The notes: a model not told the origin generated them from the sequence alone. Counted from the first letter of the stretch, positions 44,115 through 54,070 are shown. The stretch is 64,000 bases of DNA from Alphaproteobacteria bacterium bin52 (GCA_002238645.1 MPMT01000004.1:1-64000); one strand, 5' to 3'. Program-made: numbers and translations.

Positions 44115-46505
44115 TCAAATAAAATTCGCAAGTTCCTCGGCGAATACGTCGTACGCCATCGGACCGAAGAGGTCCGGATCGGGGTATTCGAGCCCATCGA
44201 AGTTGAAACTGAGCAGAGCCTCACGCAGTCTGCCGCTTGCCCGGCGTGCCATGCGCGCCGCACACGTCCTCAGTGTCTCACGCTCGGACGGGCTTGCACC
44301 ATCAAGGGCTTCGCGGAAACGCTTTGAGTTCCAGTCGTCACCAGACTGGTAGCGGATCACCGCCAGATACAGCAGGAGTGGCCGGTTGCGCTCGCCCTCG
44401 TCCGCGCTGGTCAGTCGGCGCGTGATCTCGGAGCGGACCACTGGACTGACGTTATCGCACTCAAGCAGGGTATCGAAGGCGTCCAGCAGCTGATCACCGT
44501 CCAGCCGAATCAGGATCGCGGGCCAGCAGTGGCGCAGGATCGGCGCGATGTTGAGTCTCTTGTAGAGAACCTGAAGGTCACGGGCCAGCGGGGTAATCAG
44601 CCCGGCCGCCTCGCTGGCGTCGAGGCCGTCGATGACTGCCGCCTTCGCGGCCAGCATGCGGCGCAGTCCGGCCGCCATTTCCGGTAGCACGATGTGTAGG
44701 TGGCTGTTCTCGTCCAGATCGTGGATCAACAGGACCAGCATCCTGATCTGGCCGGAAGGCGCAAGTCGTTCGATATGTGGCGCTGCAATGGCGACCGCAT
44801 CTCCGCTGGATGACACGATCTCCAGCAGAATGCGCTTTGCGGCGATAATGTCGGCGAGCCCTGATCGGTTCAGCGCCGCCGCCCGATCGATGTCCCGGTC
44901 CGCCAGTTCGAACCGTCCGCGGTTACGGCTCCGGTCAGAGGAGTTGAGGAATCCCGTGGCCTGCATGTCCAGTATGCGCTCGTCATACGGAGCCCGGCGC
45001 CGTGCCTCCCTCAGAGAGGTTTCGGCGCGGCGGTGTGCATTGGACGAAAAATGCAGCCGGGTCAGTTCGACATGGGGTTCGGCATCCTCGGGAAACTGGG
45101 CCGCCATGCGTTCGAGCACGTTCCGCTTGCGCGCCTTCTCCGCGTTTCCCCAACCGGGAAGGTCGATCAGGAACCGGTATCCGTCCCGGTTGTCGGGATC
45201 GGCGGCGAGGCTCGATTCCATCAGGTCGGCACAGAGCGAAAGCCCCTCATTCGGCTGGTGTCCCAGCAATTTCGACACTGTTTTCTTCATACTGGGGGAC
45301 AGCATATAGATCCTTCTGGAGCGACGGCCGATTCTGGCGAGAGTATCGAACACTCTGGCCCGAACCAGGTCGTGGTCTGTCTGGAACGGGAACTCCGTCG
45401 GAAGGCGGGAAAGGAGAATTTCCGCAGGAGCAGGGTTCCAGGCGATCAGATCCGCTTGCTGAAGTGCGTGGTCAACCCGTGCCAGTACACCCAGCACCCG
45501 CTTCGGCGGCAGGGTCCGCTGCGCCAGTTCGGACACGGTGTGCGGAGCAATATATTCCTGCGCGGCGGCGATACCCGCAATCGTGATCAGATCCACTAGG
45601 GCCGGAACCGGATCGTCAGGGCAGAGCGCCCGTGCCAGGCGGTTGGAGAGGTCGATGATGGTACGCGGGCGTCCGTTCCTCTTCAGGAGGGCGCAGAGGT
45701 CCCGGCCCAGCCTGGATATGGTGATGCTGTCCGTGCCCAGCGCCGCCTGTACCCGTGCAGATCCCTCCCGGCCGCCGCCCCGTCCACTGACGCGACGGAG
45801 TTCGGCGAGAGTATCGGCAAGGACGAAGTCGTCGGGAAGCTCGTCGAGAAACCCGGCCAGCGCCCTGTTGTCACCGTCGCTGTATGAACTCATCGCGCCG
45901 CAGAACAGGCTCCAGGCGCGGTAGGGAGACTGCGGCGGCAGGCGACGCAGTTTTTCGGTGCAGGAGTGCCAGTCACCACGATCCATGGCCTCGACACTGC
46001 CGATGACATCGTCTGCGTTCCGCTTCAGTGCAGTATTCTCGTCGAGCGCAGCGAGCGCATCCCAGCACCGGTGGATCACCAGTTGATCGGCCAGACAGCG
46101 CTCGATATCGCTATTCGACGCCCCCGACTGTCCTGACGCCGCATACGCAGCGATCGCGTCACTTCCCTCAAGGTGCTTCAGATAAAGGTGCAGATCCTCC
46201 TCGCCCAGATGGTCGGCACGAACGGCCCCGCGGTGTTCCGCCGCCCGTGAGCGCATGAGTGTCGCTTCCCTTTTCTGACCCTGCCGGTCGAATTCCCGCG
46301 CCCTGCGAGTGAACGCGCAAAATCGCAGCAAGGCGCTGTCGAGACTTTCGTTCTTGCCGGCCGGAAGCCGTTTCAATACAGCAAGGGTGGCCCGTGCATC
46401 GTTGCGGTGAAAGAGCCGTCGCGCTTCCCGAATGACGTCGGCGTTGGTCTTCAGTACCGGGGTCTTTTTCCGGTTCTTTCCGCGATTCCTGTTTCGTGCT
46501 GCCAT
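44115..46505 (-). CDS. large helical-repeat (TPR/HEAT-like) protein of the Hsp70 cassette
   Basis: 796 aa. First gene of the cassette. After a basic tail (MAARNRNRGKNRKKTP) the sequence is almost all helix. Two weak TPR-like zones are seen: residues 25-110 (DARATLAVLKRLPA ... EFDRQGQKREATLMRSRAAEHRG) and 440-560 (NVLERMAAQFPEDAEPHVELTRLHFSSNAHRRAETSLREARRRAPYDERIL). No signal peptide or membrane segment. I recognise no named family. Large TPR proteins often act as a client-binding or scaffold component next to Hsp70s; here the only support is the operon. The start has only a weak ribosome site (GGCGGTCCGGA). Confidence 0.75.
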   Translation of the reverse strand: MAARNRNRGKNRKKTPVLKTNADVIREARRLFHRNDARATLAVLKRLPAGKNESLDSALLRFCAFTRRAREFDRQGQKREATLMRSRAAEHRGAVRADHLGEEDLHLYLKHLEGSDAIAAYAASGQSGASNSDIERCLADQLVIHRCWDALAALDENTALKRNADDVIGSVEAMDRGDWHSCTEKLRRLPPQSPYRAWSLFCGAMSSYSDGDNRALAGFLDELPDDFVLADTLAELRRVSGRGGGREGSARVQAALGTDSITISRLGRDLCALLKRNGRPRTIIDLSNRLARALCPDDPVPALVDLITIAGIAAAQEYIAPHTVSELAQRTLPPKRVLGVLARVDHALQQADLIAWNPAPAEILLSRLPTEFPFQTDHDLVRARVFDTLARIGRRSRRIYMLSPSMKKTVSKLLGHQPNEGLSLCADLMESSLAADPDNRDGYRFLIDLPGWGNAEKARKRNVLERMAAQFPEDAEPHVELTRLHFSSNAHRRAETSLREARRRAPYDERILDMQATGFLNSSDRSRNRGRFELADRDIDRAAALNRSGLADIIAAKRILLEIVSSSGDAVAIAAPHIERLAPSGQIRMLVLLIHDLDENSHLHIVLPEMAAGLRRMLAAKAAVIDGLDASEAAGLITPLARDLQVLYKRLNIAPILRHCWPAILIRLDGDQLLDAFDTLLECDNVSPVVRSEITRRLTSADEGERNRPLLLYLAVIRYQSGDDWNSKRFREALDGASPSERETLRTCAARMARRASGRLREALLSFNFDGLEYPDPDLFGPMAYDVFAEELANFI

Positions 46506-46965
46506 TTTCCGGACCGCCTGATTTCAGTACGTTCGGTGCACCTGAGCCACAGGGCACCCGCCCGCACCATGCTACAAAGTTCGAAAGGCGGCACAATGAC
46601 AGGTTATCGTCAACCGGGCCCATCGGTCGTGCCCGCTCCTGTGGGGACGGGGTTCGGCGCGCTGAGGACGACGGGCCGGACATCGCGTCACCAACCTGAC
46701 GACTGAAGGGTCAGGGTACCCGCGCGTTAAGCATTTCACAAGCCCCTGAAATCTTTCATCTTCCGAGCCTCTTGCAAGATTGCGAGCTCAGATTGGTGGG
46801 AGACACACTGACCGGTCTTCATGGAGGTGGTTGGCGGCGATTTTTCGTTCCTGGCCGCGCATCCGGGGCCTGATCTGGCGGATGTGGCCCGATTCGGCAG
46901 AATCCGGGCGGGGGTGACCGCTGCTTGCGCGGGAAGCGACCGGAATCGGTTTGCAGACGGGAAGT
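46506..46965 (-). other. intergenic stretch between the broken transposon and the Hsp70 cassette
   Basis: 460 bp. It should hold the promoter of the cassette, whose first gene starts at 46505. A segment at about 46730-46790 is locally AT-richer (catttcacaagcccctgaaa). One end of the broken transposon is probably here: CAGATTGG at 46789-46796. No coding frame was recognised. Confidence 0.4.
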
Positions 46966-48251
46966 TCAGAGCAGGAGACGCTGCAGTTGCTCGACGGTCA
47001 GTGCGAGGATGGCGAACATGAGGTGGCAGGACACCTTTGCCGCCCCACGGACCCGGACATGACGGCCACCGTAGTCATCCTTCAGACGGGCATTCACCCT
47101 CTCGCTGTTGGTGCGTTCGGCGTAGCGGACCGCCCGTCGCATCCCGATAGTTGAGTGCCCGTTGCGCCTTCGCGTCCTGGCGCAAGGCCTCCTTGAGCGC
47201 CGCGTCGCGACGAGGATTGGGGTCGATAATCGCGACATGACCCATGCTCTTGCTGAATTCGTGGACCTGCTTCGCGTCGTAGGCTGCGTCCATCAACTCG
47301 TACAGGTACGTCACCCTCTGCCCGGTCTGTGTCGCCAACGGGATCGCGGCCTGGCTGTCGTGCAGTGACGCCGAGGTCAGAAGGCACCCGATCGGGATGC
47401 CACCGTCCGCCGAGTCGGCAAGATACACCGTGGGGGGCGCCTCGATCGAGCGTGCCGGCACGGCGCACAGCCGCGGCTTCCAGTCCGCCGCCAGCGGCTT
47501 CATCCAGACGGCGAGCCGGCGCCCGGGCTGCGTCTGTCCGGGCGGAACGCCACTGGTGAGCTCGTCGCAGCGCTCCCAGCCCGCAGCGGCATGGCAACTG
47601 CCGGCATGCTCCGGAGCGACATAGGTGTAGACCAGCAGCGGGCGGCATCCGCCCGCCGCCTCCCAGTCATCGGCCAGGAGCGCCGTGGCCATGGCAAGCA
47701 CATGCGACGCCAGGTTCGGCACGTGAACCCAGGGACACAGCAGGTATCTCTGGTTGCAGACGATTTCGTCGAGATGCGCCACCCGGGCGTCGTCGCACCA
47801 GCCGATCCAGCGGTCACGCGCCTTCTGGTGCCAAGAGGCCGGCGCAAACCCGATGCCGCCGAGAAGCCCGTGGCACGACGACTCGATCCAGTAGCACGCC
47901 TGTCGACCCGGCGAGCGGGCCCAGCCCAGAGAGTTCCAGGCAGCGATCATCGCTTCCCGACGACGCCGTGACGCCTGGTCCTCGACCGGAACCAGCCGGA
48001 CCGTGCCAGGTTCCTCCAGAGTGCACCGGATCTCCCGGGCAATCGCGGCCCCCGGGGCCGGCAGGATGATCGACAGCCGAGCCGCCAGGCGCGGCAACAG
48101 CTTGCGGGCCGATGCCTCGGCGCGTGCGCCCGACCGCTCACGCCAGCCTGAGGGGTCACACGGATCCCGAGCCAGACTGCTGCGCGTTGCCCCCGGCTGA
48201 GTCTCGCAGCCACTCCAGCGTGCCCGCATCAAACTGACGGAACCCAATCTG
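46789..48251 (-). mobile_element. probable IS-like element with DruA-domain transposase (decayed)
   Basis: CAGATTGG at 46789-46796 has its exact inverse CCAATCTG at 48244-48251, just upstream of the transposase ATG (48229). The distance, about 1.46 kb, suits a single-gene insertion sequence. The match is only eight bases and no target-site duplication was seen, so the boundaries are tentative. Confidence 0.35.
46966..48229 (-). pseudogene. transposase with N-terminal DruA-like (DUF4338) domain, frameshifted
   Basis: The first frame, from ATG 48229, has a DruA/DUF4338-like domain (ARDRWIGWCDDARVAHLDEIV, RYLLCPWVHVPNLASHVLAM, HAGSCHAAAGWERC) and then a DDE transposase of IS4/IS5 type (GIPIGCLLTSASLHDSQAAI, LYELMDAAYDAKQVHEFSKSMGH, DPNPRRDAALKEALR). 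About 47135 the frame is lost; the rest of the transposase (RYAERTNSERVNARLKDD, GGRHVRVRGAAKVSCHLMF, ALTVEQL) continues in another frame to a stop at 46966. Pasting the two gives a full C-terminus, so this looks like a single frameshift in an otherwise intact gene. An alternative start lies 15 codons upstream. Confidence 0.7.
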
Positions 48252-48542
48252 CATGCCGGACTACATACGACCAATAGATCTCAGAGTTCACAGTGGATCG
48301 ATGAAAGCCCTGCAATACAGGCACTCCATGGCGCGTGCTCCGGGCCGGCAGCAGCATTGAACCTTCGCAGGCCTTGCCCTGTGCAGCCTGGCATGCGGAG
48401 GAACCTGTCGGTGATGACGCGTTGCGTCGGGGCAAGTCGTCCAACAGCAGGTGGTCTGCCACTTGCGGTGATGGTTCCCGAATCATGCGTGCTCACCCCC
48501 GTCGCGCCAGTGCCGGCAAGCCGGAGTGCGCGGCCCCAGGCG

Positions 48543-49526
48543 TCATCCATCGTTCAGGTGACAGGCCGCATGTCGGCCGGATGCGATTTGGCGCAGAACG
48601 GGCGCCTCATGTCGGCAGCGAGGCATGGCATGGGGACAACGGGGATGGAAGTGACACCCGCCCGGCGGGTCGAGCGGCGAGGGAATCTCGCCCATGACCG
48701 GTTCGTAGACCCGCCGGCGGGCGTCGAGCTTGGGCGCGCCGGCCAGCAGGGCACGGGTGTAGGGATGGTTGGGGGTGTCGAACAACTCCCCGCTCGGAGC
48801 CGATTCGACCACCCGGCCCAGGTACATGATTACCACCCGGTCGGAGATGTGCTCGACCACGCTCAGGTCATGACTGATGAACAGGTAGGTCAGGTCGAGG
48901 TCGCGGCGCAGGTCCATGAACAGGTTCAGGACCTGGGCCTGGATCGAGACGTCGAGTGCGGCGACCGCCTCGTCGCAGACCAGGAATTCCGGCTGGACTG
49001 CAAGCGCCCGCGCGATGCCGATGCGCTGGCGCTGGCCGCCGGAAAACTGGTGCGGGTAGCGTCGCTTGAAGGCCGGATCGAGACCGACCCGCCTCATGGT
49101 GGCGTCGACGTAGCCGTCGCGCTCCTGCTTCGCGACGATTCCGTGCAGCAGCGGTGCCTCGCCGATGATGTTCTCGACCCGCATGCGCGGATTCAGCGAG
49201 GCGAACGGGTCCTGGAAGATCATCTGTACCTCGAGTGCGGCCTCGCGGGCCTCTGCACCCTGCAGTGTCGTCAGGTCCCGGCCCCGGTAGAGGATCGTTC
49301 CTTCCGTCGGCTCCATGATCCCGGCGACGATGCGCCCGAAGGTCGACTTGCCGCAGCCGGATTCACCGACCAGGCCCACTACTTCGCCGCGCTCCACGGT
49401 GATCGACACACCGTCGAGCGCATGGACCGTCTCTTCGCGTACCGAGGCGCCGAGGCGCCCGGCAATCCGGGCCGCAAGGTCGAGTGACTTCACGAACCGC
49501 TTGCTGATTGACCGGGCCTCGATCAT
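48543..49526 (-). CDS. ABC peptide/nickel-type importer ATP-binding protein (DppF-like)
   Basis: 327 aa. ATPase of a dipeptide/oligopeptide importer. Walker A GLVGESGCGKST, the signature FSGGQRQRIGIARAL, Walker B EFLVCDEAVAALD, and the C-terminal oligopeptide domain with cysteines GCHFHPRCPHAMPRC. Its start overlaps the DppD-like stop (ATGA). Last gene of the importer operon. A 270 bp gap separates it from the broken transposon. Confidence 0.93.
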   Translation of the reverse strand: MIEARSISKRFVKSLDLAARIAGRLGASVREETVHALDGVSITVERGEVVGLVGESGCGKSTFGRIVAGIMEPTEGTILYRGRDLTTLQGAEAREAALEVQMIFQDPFASLNPRMRVENIIGEAPLLHGIVAKQERDGYVDATMRRVGLDPAFKRRYPHQFSGGQRQRIGIARALAVQPEFLVCDEAVAALDVSIQAQVLNLFMDLRRDLDLTYLFISHDLSVVEHISDRVVIMYLGRVVESAPSGELFDTPNHPYTRALLAGAPKLDARRRVYEPVMGEIPSPLDPPGGCHFHPRCPHAMPRCRHEAPVLRQIASGRHAACHLNDG

Positions 49527-50506
49527 TGCGCGACCTCCAGAACCGGGTGGTGGCATCGCAGCACCCGCCCGGGCAGCGGATGCGACGGCTCCGGCTCGGC
49601 CAGGCAGGTGTCGTCGGCAACGGAGCATCTCTCCCGGAACGCGCATCCCGGCGCCAGGTTCAGCAGCGAGGGTGTCATGCCGGGAATCTGGAACAGCCTG
49701 TCGCCGCGGGTGTTGCGGCTCGGGACCGAGCCGATCAGGCCACGGGTATAGGGATGCGCCGGCTGGTCGATGATGTCGGCGGTTGTCCCCTGCTCGACGA
49801 TGCGCCCGGCATACATTACCGAGATCCGGTCGGCGATACCGGCTACCACGGCGAGATCGTGTGTGATCCAGATCATCGACGCACCGGTCTCCCGGCACAG
49901 TTTCTGCGCCTCGTACAGGATCTGTCCCTGGATGGTCACGTCGAGCGCCGTGGTCGGCTCGTCGGCGATGATCAGGCTGGGTCTGTTGAGCAGCGCGATG
50001 GCGATCGCCACCCGCTGGCGCATTCCGCCGGAGAACTGGTGTGGATAGGCGCGCAGGCGTTCGTCCGGTGACGGAATGCCGACCTGGCCCAGCGCGTCAC
50101 GCGCCGCCTCCCGGGCCTGGGCGGCCGGGACCGTGTTGTGGGCCAGCACCGCCTCGACCATCTGGGTTTCGATGCGCAGGACCGGGTTGAGCGTCATCAT
50201 CGGATCCTGGAAGATCATCGCGATGCGGTTGCCGCGCAGCGAGCGCATCTGCTCGTCATCGAGCCCGACCAGGTCGCGGCCATCGTGGATGATGCGGCCC
50301 TCGACCACGCGGCCCGGCGGATCCACCAGGCCGATGATCGAGAACCCGGTCACGGACTTGCCGGACCCGGACTCGCCGACCAGGCCCATGATCTCGCCCT
50401 TGCCCACCTCGAAGCTGACGCCGTCGACCGCCTTGACCACCCCGGCCTTGGTGAAGAAGTGCGTCTTCAGCCCCTCGACAGTGAGCGTGGTTTCGTCACC
50501 CGCCAC
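49523..50506 (-). CDS. ABC peptide/nickel-type importer ATP-binding protein (DppD-like)
   Basis: 327 aa. Walker A GLVGESGSGKS, signature FSGGMRQRVAIAIAL, Walker B SLIIADEPTTALD and the C-terminal Cys motif GCAFRERCSVADDTC. Starts 4 bp after the permease (DppC-like) stop and overlaps DppF by four bases. Confidence 0.93.
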   Translation of the reverse strand: MAGDETTLTVEGLKTHFFTKAGVVKAVDGVSFEVGKGEIMGLVGESGSGKSVTGFSIIGLVDPPGRVVEGRIIHDGRDLVGLDDEQMRSLRGNRIAMIFQDPMMTLNPVLRIETQMVEAVLAHNTVPAAQAREAARDALGQVGIPSPDERLRAYPHQFSGGMRQRVAIAIALLNRPSLIIADEPTTALDVTIQGQILYEAQKLCRETGASMIWITHDLAVVAGIADRISVMYAGRIVEQGTTADIIDQPAHPYTRGLIGSVPSRNTRGDRLFQIPGMTPSLLNLAPGCAFRERCSVADDTCLAEPEPSHPLPGRVLRCHHPVLEVAQ

Positions 50507-50510
50507 GGGG

Positions 50511-51452
50511 CTACTTCTGCAGTCTCGGGTTCAGGACGTCGCGCAGCTGGTCGCCAACGAGGTTGATCGAGACGATGGTGATGAGCAGTGCGACACCGGG
50601 ATAGACGCTGATCCAGTACTTCATGCTCAGCATGTACTCGAAACCGTTGGCAATGAGCAGGCCGAGCGAGGGCTCGGTGATCGGCAGGCCGATGCCGAGG
50701 AAGCTCAGCGTTGCTTCCAATGCGATCGCGTGCGCGGTCTGGACCGTCACCACCACGATCAGCGGTGGCAGGCAGTTCGGCAGCAGGTGACGGAACAGGA
50801 TGCGGCGGTGGCCGAGCGCAAGACAGGTCGCGGCATCGATGTACTCCTTGGAGCGTTCGACCAGCGCACTGGCACGCACCGTGCGCGCATAGTAGGCCCA
50901 CTGCACGGTAATCAGTGCGATCAGGATCTTGTCGACCCCCTTGCCGAGCACCGCCAGCAGGACCAGGGCAACCAGGATCGAGGGGAAGCTCAGCTGGATG
51001 TCGACGATCCGCATGATCACGGTATCGACGCGCCCGCCGAAATACGCTGCCGCCAGACCGACGACGCTGCCGATGGCCATGGCGATGATCCCGCTCATCA
51101 CGCCCACGCCAAGGCTGATGCGCAGCCCGTAGAAGATCGCGCTCAGCAGGTCGCGCCCGGCACCATCCGTGCCCAGCACGAACACCCGGCCGTCGAACGC
51201 GGTGCTGCCTGGCGGCATGTGGGAATCGAGCACGCTGACCTGCGCGAGGTCGTAGGGGTCGGTGGGAGCGATCCAGGGCGCGAACAGGGCGATGAAGGCG
51301 ATGACCGCGAACACCGCGAGTGCCACGGTCGCAATGCGGCTTTCCAGGAAGTCGGAGACAAAGCGGCGAAACGGCGTCTCGACGCTGACATCTTCGGGGC
51401 GCGGTGCGGCCTCGAGGCCGGTCCCGGGCCGCTGTTCCGCCTGGACGGTCAT
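50511..51452 (-). CDS. ABC peptide importer permease (DppC-like)
   Basis: 313 aa. Cytoplasmic-membrane permease with an N-terminal membrane helix (IATVALAVFAVIAFIALFAPW) and the loop GTDGAGRDLLSAIFYGLRISLGVG, then further helices and the coupling EAA-type segment FLGIGLPITEPSLGLLI. Its start overlaps the DppB-like stop (ATGA). Confidence 0.93.
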   Translation of the reverse strand: MTVQAEQRPGTGLEAAPRPEDVSVETPFRRFVSDFLESRIATVALAVFAVIAFIALFAPWIAPTDPYDLAQVSVLDSHMPPGSTAFDGRVFVLGTDGAGRDLLSAIFYGLRISLGVGVMSGIIAMAIGSVVGLAAAYFGGRVDTVIMRIVDIQLSFPSILVALVLLAVLGKGVDKILIALITVQWAYYARTVRASALVERSKEYIDAATCLALGHRRILFRHLLPNCLPPLIVVVTVQTAHAIALEATLSFLGIGLPITEPSLGLLIANGFEYMLSMKYWISVYPGVALLITIVSINLVGDQLRDVLNPRLQK

Positions 51453-52426
51453 GCCCGGGTATCCTGAAGGCGGACCCGGGGGTCCAGGATCGAGTAGACG
51501 ATGTCGACCACGAGGTTGATGATCACGAACATCAGCACCACGATCATCAGGTAGGCGACCACCACCGGCCGGTCGAGTTCATGCAGCGAGTCGATGATGA
51601 GCTTGCCCATGCCGGGCCAGGCGAAGACCGATTCGGTCACCACCGAAAAAGCGACCAGCCCGCCGAATTCGAGACCGAGAACGGTGACCACCGGGATCAT
51701 GATGTTCTTCAGCAGGTGGACCAGTACCACCCGGGTTTCGCTCAGTCCCTTGGCGCGGGCGAACTTGATGTAGTCCTGGTGAATGGCCTCGCGGGTACCG
51801 GCTCGCGCCAGCCTGATGACAAGCGAAAGCTTGAACAGTGACAGGTTGATCGCCGGAAGCAGCAGGTGCGACAACCCGTCCCGGGTGAGGAAACTGACCT
51901 CCACGCCGAGGACGGGCACGGTGTCGCCGCGCCCCGTGGACGGCAGCCAGCCGAGCATCACCGCGAACAGCATGATCATCATGATGCCGACCCAGAAACT
52001 CGGCAGGCTGAAGCCCAGGATCGAGCCGGCCATGATGGTTCGCGACCACCCGGCGTCGGGTCGCAGTCCTGCGAGTACGCCGAGCGGAATGCCGAGCACC
52101 ACGGCGAGCAGCAGTGCTGCGATCGCGAGCTCGAAGGTCGCGGGCATGCGCTCGATGATCAGCTGCAATGCCGGCTGGCCGAAGATGAAGGAATCGCCGA
52201 GGTCTCCCTGGAGCGCGTTGACCACGAAGTAGCCGTACTGCTCGTGTAGCGGCCGGTCGAGCCCCAGGTCCCGAATCACCCGTTCGATCTCCGCCTGATC
52301 GGCTTCCGGGTTGATCAGCATGTCGACCGGATCACCGACGATGTTGACGCCGACGAACACCAGCAGCGACATCACCGCCACGACAACGACGCTCTGCAGC
52401 AGTCGGCGGATAATGAAGACGGTCAT
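51449..52426 (-). CDS. ABC peptide importer permease (DppB-like)
   Basis: 325 aa. Six-helix permease starting IIRRLLQSVVVVAVMSLLVFVGVN, with a periplasmic loop then LPSFWVGIMMIMLFAVMLGWLPSTG, and the EAA loop ... TREAIHQDYIKFARAKG, all typical of DppB/OppB. Gap to the substrate-binding gene is 54 bp. Confidence 0.93.
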   Translation of the reverse strand: MTVFIIRRLLQSVVVVAVMSLLVFVGVNIVGDPVDMLINPEADQAEIERVIRDLGLDRPLHEQYGYFVVNALQGDLGDSFIFGQPALQLIIERMPATFELAIAALLLAVVLGIPLGVLAGLRPDAGWSRTIMAGSILGFSLPSFWVGIMMIMLFAVMLGWLPSTGRGDTVPVLGVEVSFLTRDGLSHLLLPAINLSLFKLSLVIRLARAGTREAIHQDYIKFARAKGLSETRVVLVHLLKNIMIPVVTVLGLEFGGLVAFSVVTESVFAWPGMGKLIIDSLHELDRPVVVAYLMIVVLMFVIINLVVDIVYSILDPRVRLQDTRA

Positions 52427-52480
52427 TGGGTCACCGGGTCCGGCCGGGGGCGGGCGGCAGGACCGCCCGCCCGTTGACCG

Positions 52481-54070
52481 CTACCTGTCGGATGTCACAC
52501 CCATGGCAATGGTGCGTTCATCCGCCCGGGCCGTGTAGGACAGTCCCGTGCGCCCGGCCCAGGTGTTGACCTGGTAGTGAGTCGGGATAATGCCCTGGTT
52601 CCGGCCGATGGCAAGTTCCGTGGCCTTCTGCAGCAGCCCCAGCCGGGCCGTGTCGTCCACGGTGGCAAGCGCGTCCTCGATCAGCGTGTCGATCTCGGCA
52701 TCCGAGTGGCGACCGCGGTTGGAGGCGCCGAAGCCCCGGTCCTTGTCATAGGTGTGGAGCAGCGAGCGCAGCGGCGAGGAGGACTCGCCGGTCCCGGAGC
52801 CCCAGCCGACCAGGATGAAGCTGAACTCCGGCGAGTTGTCGGCCCCGCCCCGGCTTGCGCGCCGGAAGTACACCGCCTTGGGCATGGTCTCGACCGCCGT
52901 GCGGATGCCGATGCGGGAAAGCATCTGGGCCACCGCCTCGCAAATCCTGGCATCGTTGATGTAGCGGTCATTGGGGCCATGGATCGTGAGCTCGAACCCG
53001 TCCGGATGGCCGGCTTCCGCCAGAAGCGCCTTGGCGCCTTCCGGGTCGTAGGGCTCGGGCGACAGGTTGGGCGTGACGCCGAAGAATCCCTCCGGCAGCA
53101 GCTGCCCGGCCTTGATGGCGACGCCTTCCATCACCCGGTCGACGATGGCGTCGCGGTCGATGGCCTTGGAAATCGCCTTGCGCACCCGCACGTCGAGCAG
53201 CGGATTCTTGATCTCGCCGCCGCCGTTCGCCTTCACGAACGGGGAGTCCTCGCGGAACTGGTCCATGTGCAGATAGATCACGCGGCTCGAGACACCCTGG
53301 CTCAGCTGGACCCCCTCTTCGCCCTGCAGGCGCGCGATATCGACCGGCGGGACGTTGTCGATGAAGTCGACGTCACCGGCAAGCAGGGCGGCAACCCGCG
53401 CCGGCCCGGACTTGATCGGCTTGAAGACGATGCGCTCCCACTCCGGCATGGCATCGAAGTAGTCCTCGTTGCGTTCGATCACCAGGCGATCGCCCGGCAC
53501 CCACTCGACGAACCTGTAGGGACCGGTTCCGATGGCGGCCTTGCCCGAGTTGAAGTCGCCGGTGGTGACACCCTCGCCCACATCGGCGGAAATGATGGGG
53601 ACCGCGGCCATGTCGACCGGCATCAGCGGATAGGGCCGCTCGGTGGTGATGTGCAGCGTGTAGTCGTCGACCTTGGTAAACGACTTGCCCTTCAGATAGG
53701 TCGCAAAGCTCGAGGGCGACTTGGGAACGTCCTGAGCCCGTTCGAAGGTGAACATCACGTCGTCCGCGGTGAAGTCTGATCCGTCGTGGAACTTCACGCC
53801 CTGGCGCAGCTTGAACTCCCAGGTGGTGTCGCTGATGGGCTGCCAGGACTCGGCGAGACCGGGCAGCAGGCGCAGCTTGTCATCCTGTTCCACCAGCCGG
53901 CTGAAATAGTGCGCCGCCATCGAGTTATTCGGACCAAGATTGTGATAGTGCGGATCGATCGAGGACGGCTCGGCCTTGAGCCCGACGGTCAGCGTGCCGT
54001 CCTCTCCCCAGGCCGGCGCCGCCATCATTCCGGCGATCGCGCAGCCGATCAGAAACCTGTGAATTTGCAT
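52481..54070 (-). CDS. ABC peptide importer substrate-binding protein (DppA/OppA-like)
   Basis: 529 aa. Periplasmic family 5 solute-binding protein. A signal peptide (MQIHRFLIGCAIAGMMAAPAWGED) without a lipobox precedes EPSSIDPHYHNLGPNNSMAAHYFSRLVEQDDKLRLLPGLAESWQPISDTTWEFKLRQGVKFHDG, the family signature. Ligand specificity cannot be read. AGGAAGG precedes ATG 54070; the alternative upstream Met is not used. 120 bp downstream of the MlrC-like gene. Confidence 0.93.
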   Translation of the reverse strand: MQIHRFLIGCAIAGMMAAPAWGEDGTLTVGLKAEPSSIDPHYHNLGPNNSMAAHYFSRLVEQDDKLRLLPGLAESWQPISDTTWEFKLRQGVKFHDGSDFTADDVMFTFERAQDVPKSPSSFATYLKGKSFTKVDDYTLHITTERPYPLMPVDMAAVPIISADVGEGVTTGDFNSGKAAIGTGPYRFVEWVPGDRLVIERNEDYFDAMPEWERIVFKPIKSGPARVAALLAGDVDFIDNVPPVDIARLQGEEGVQLSQGVSSRVIYLHMDQFREDSPFVKANGGGEIKNPLLDVRVRKAISKAIDRDAIVDRVMEGVAIKAGQLLPEGFFGVTPNLSPEPYDPEGAKALLAEAGHPDGFELTIHGPNDRYINDARICEAVAQMLSRIGIRTAVETMPKAVYFRRASRGGADNSPEFSFILVGWGSGTGESSSPLRSLLHTYDKDRGFGASNRGRHSDAEIDTLIEDALATVDDTARLGLLQKATELAIGRNQGIIPTHYQVNTWAGRTGLSYTARADERTIAMGVTSDR

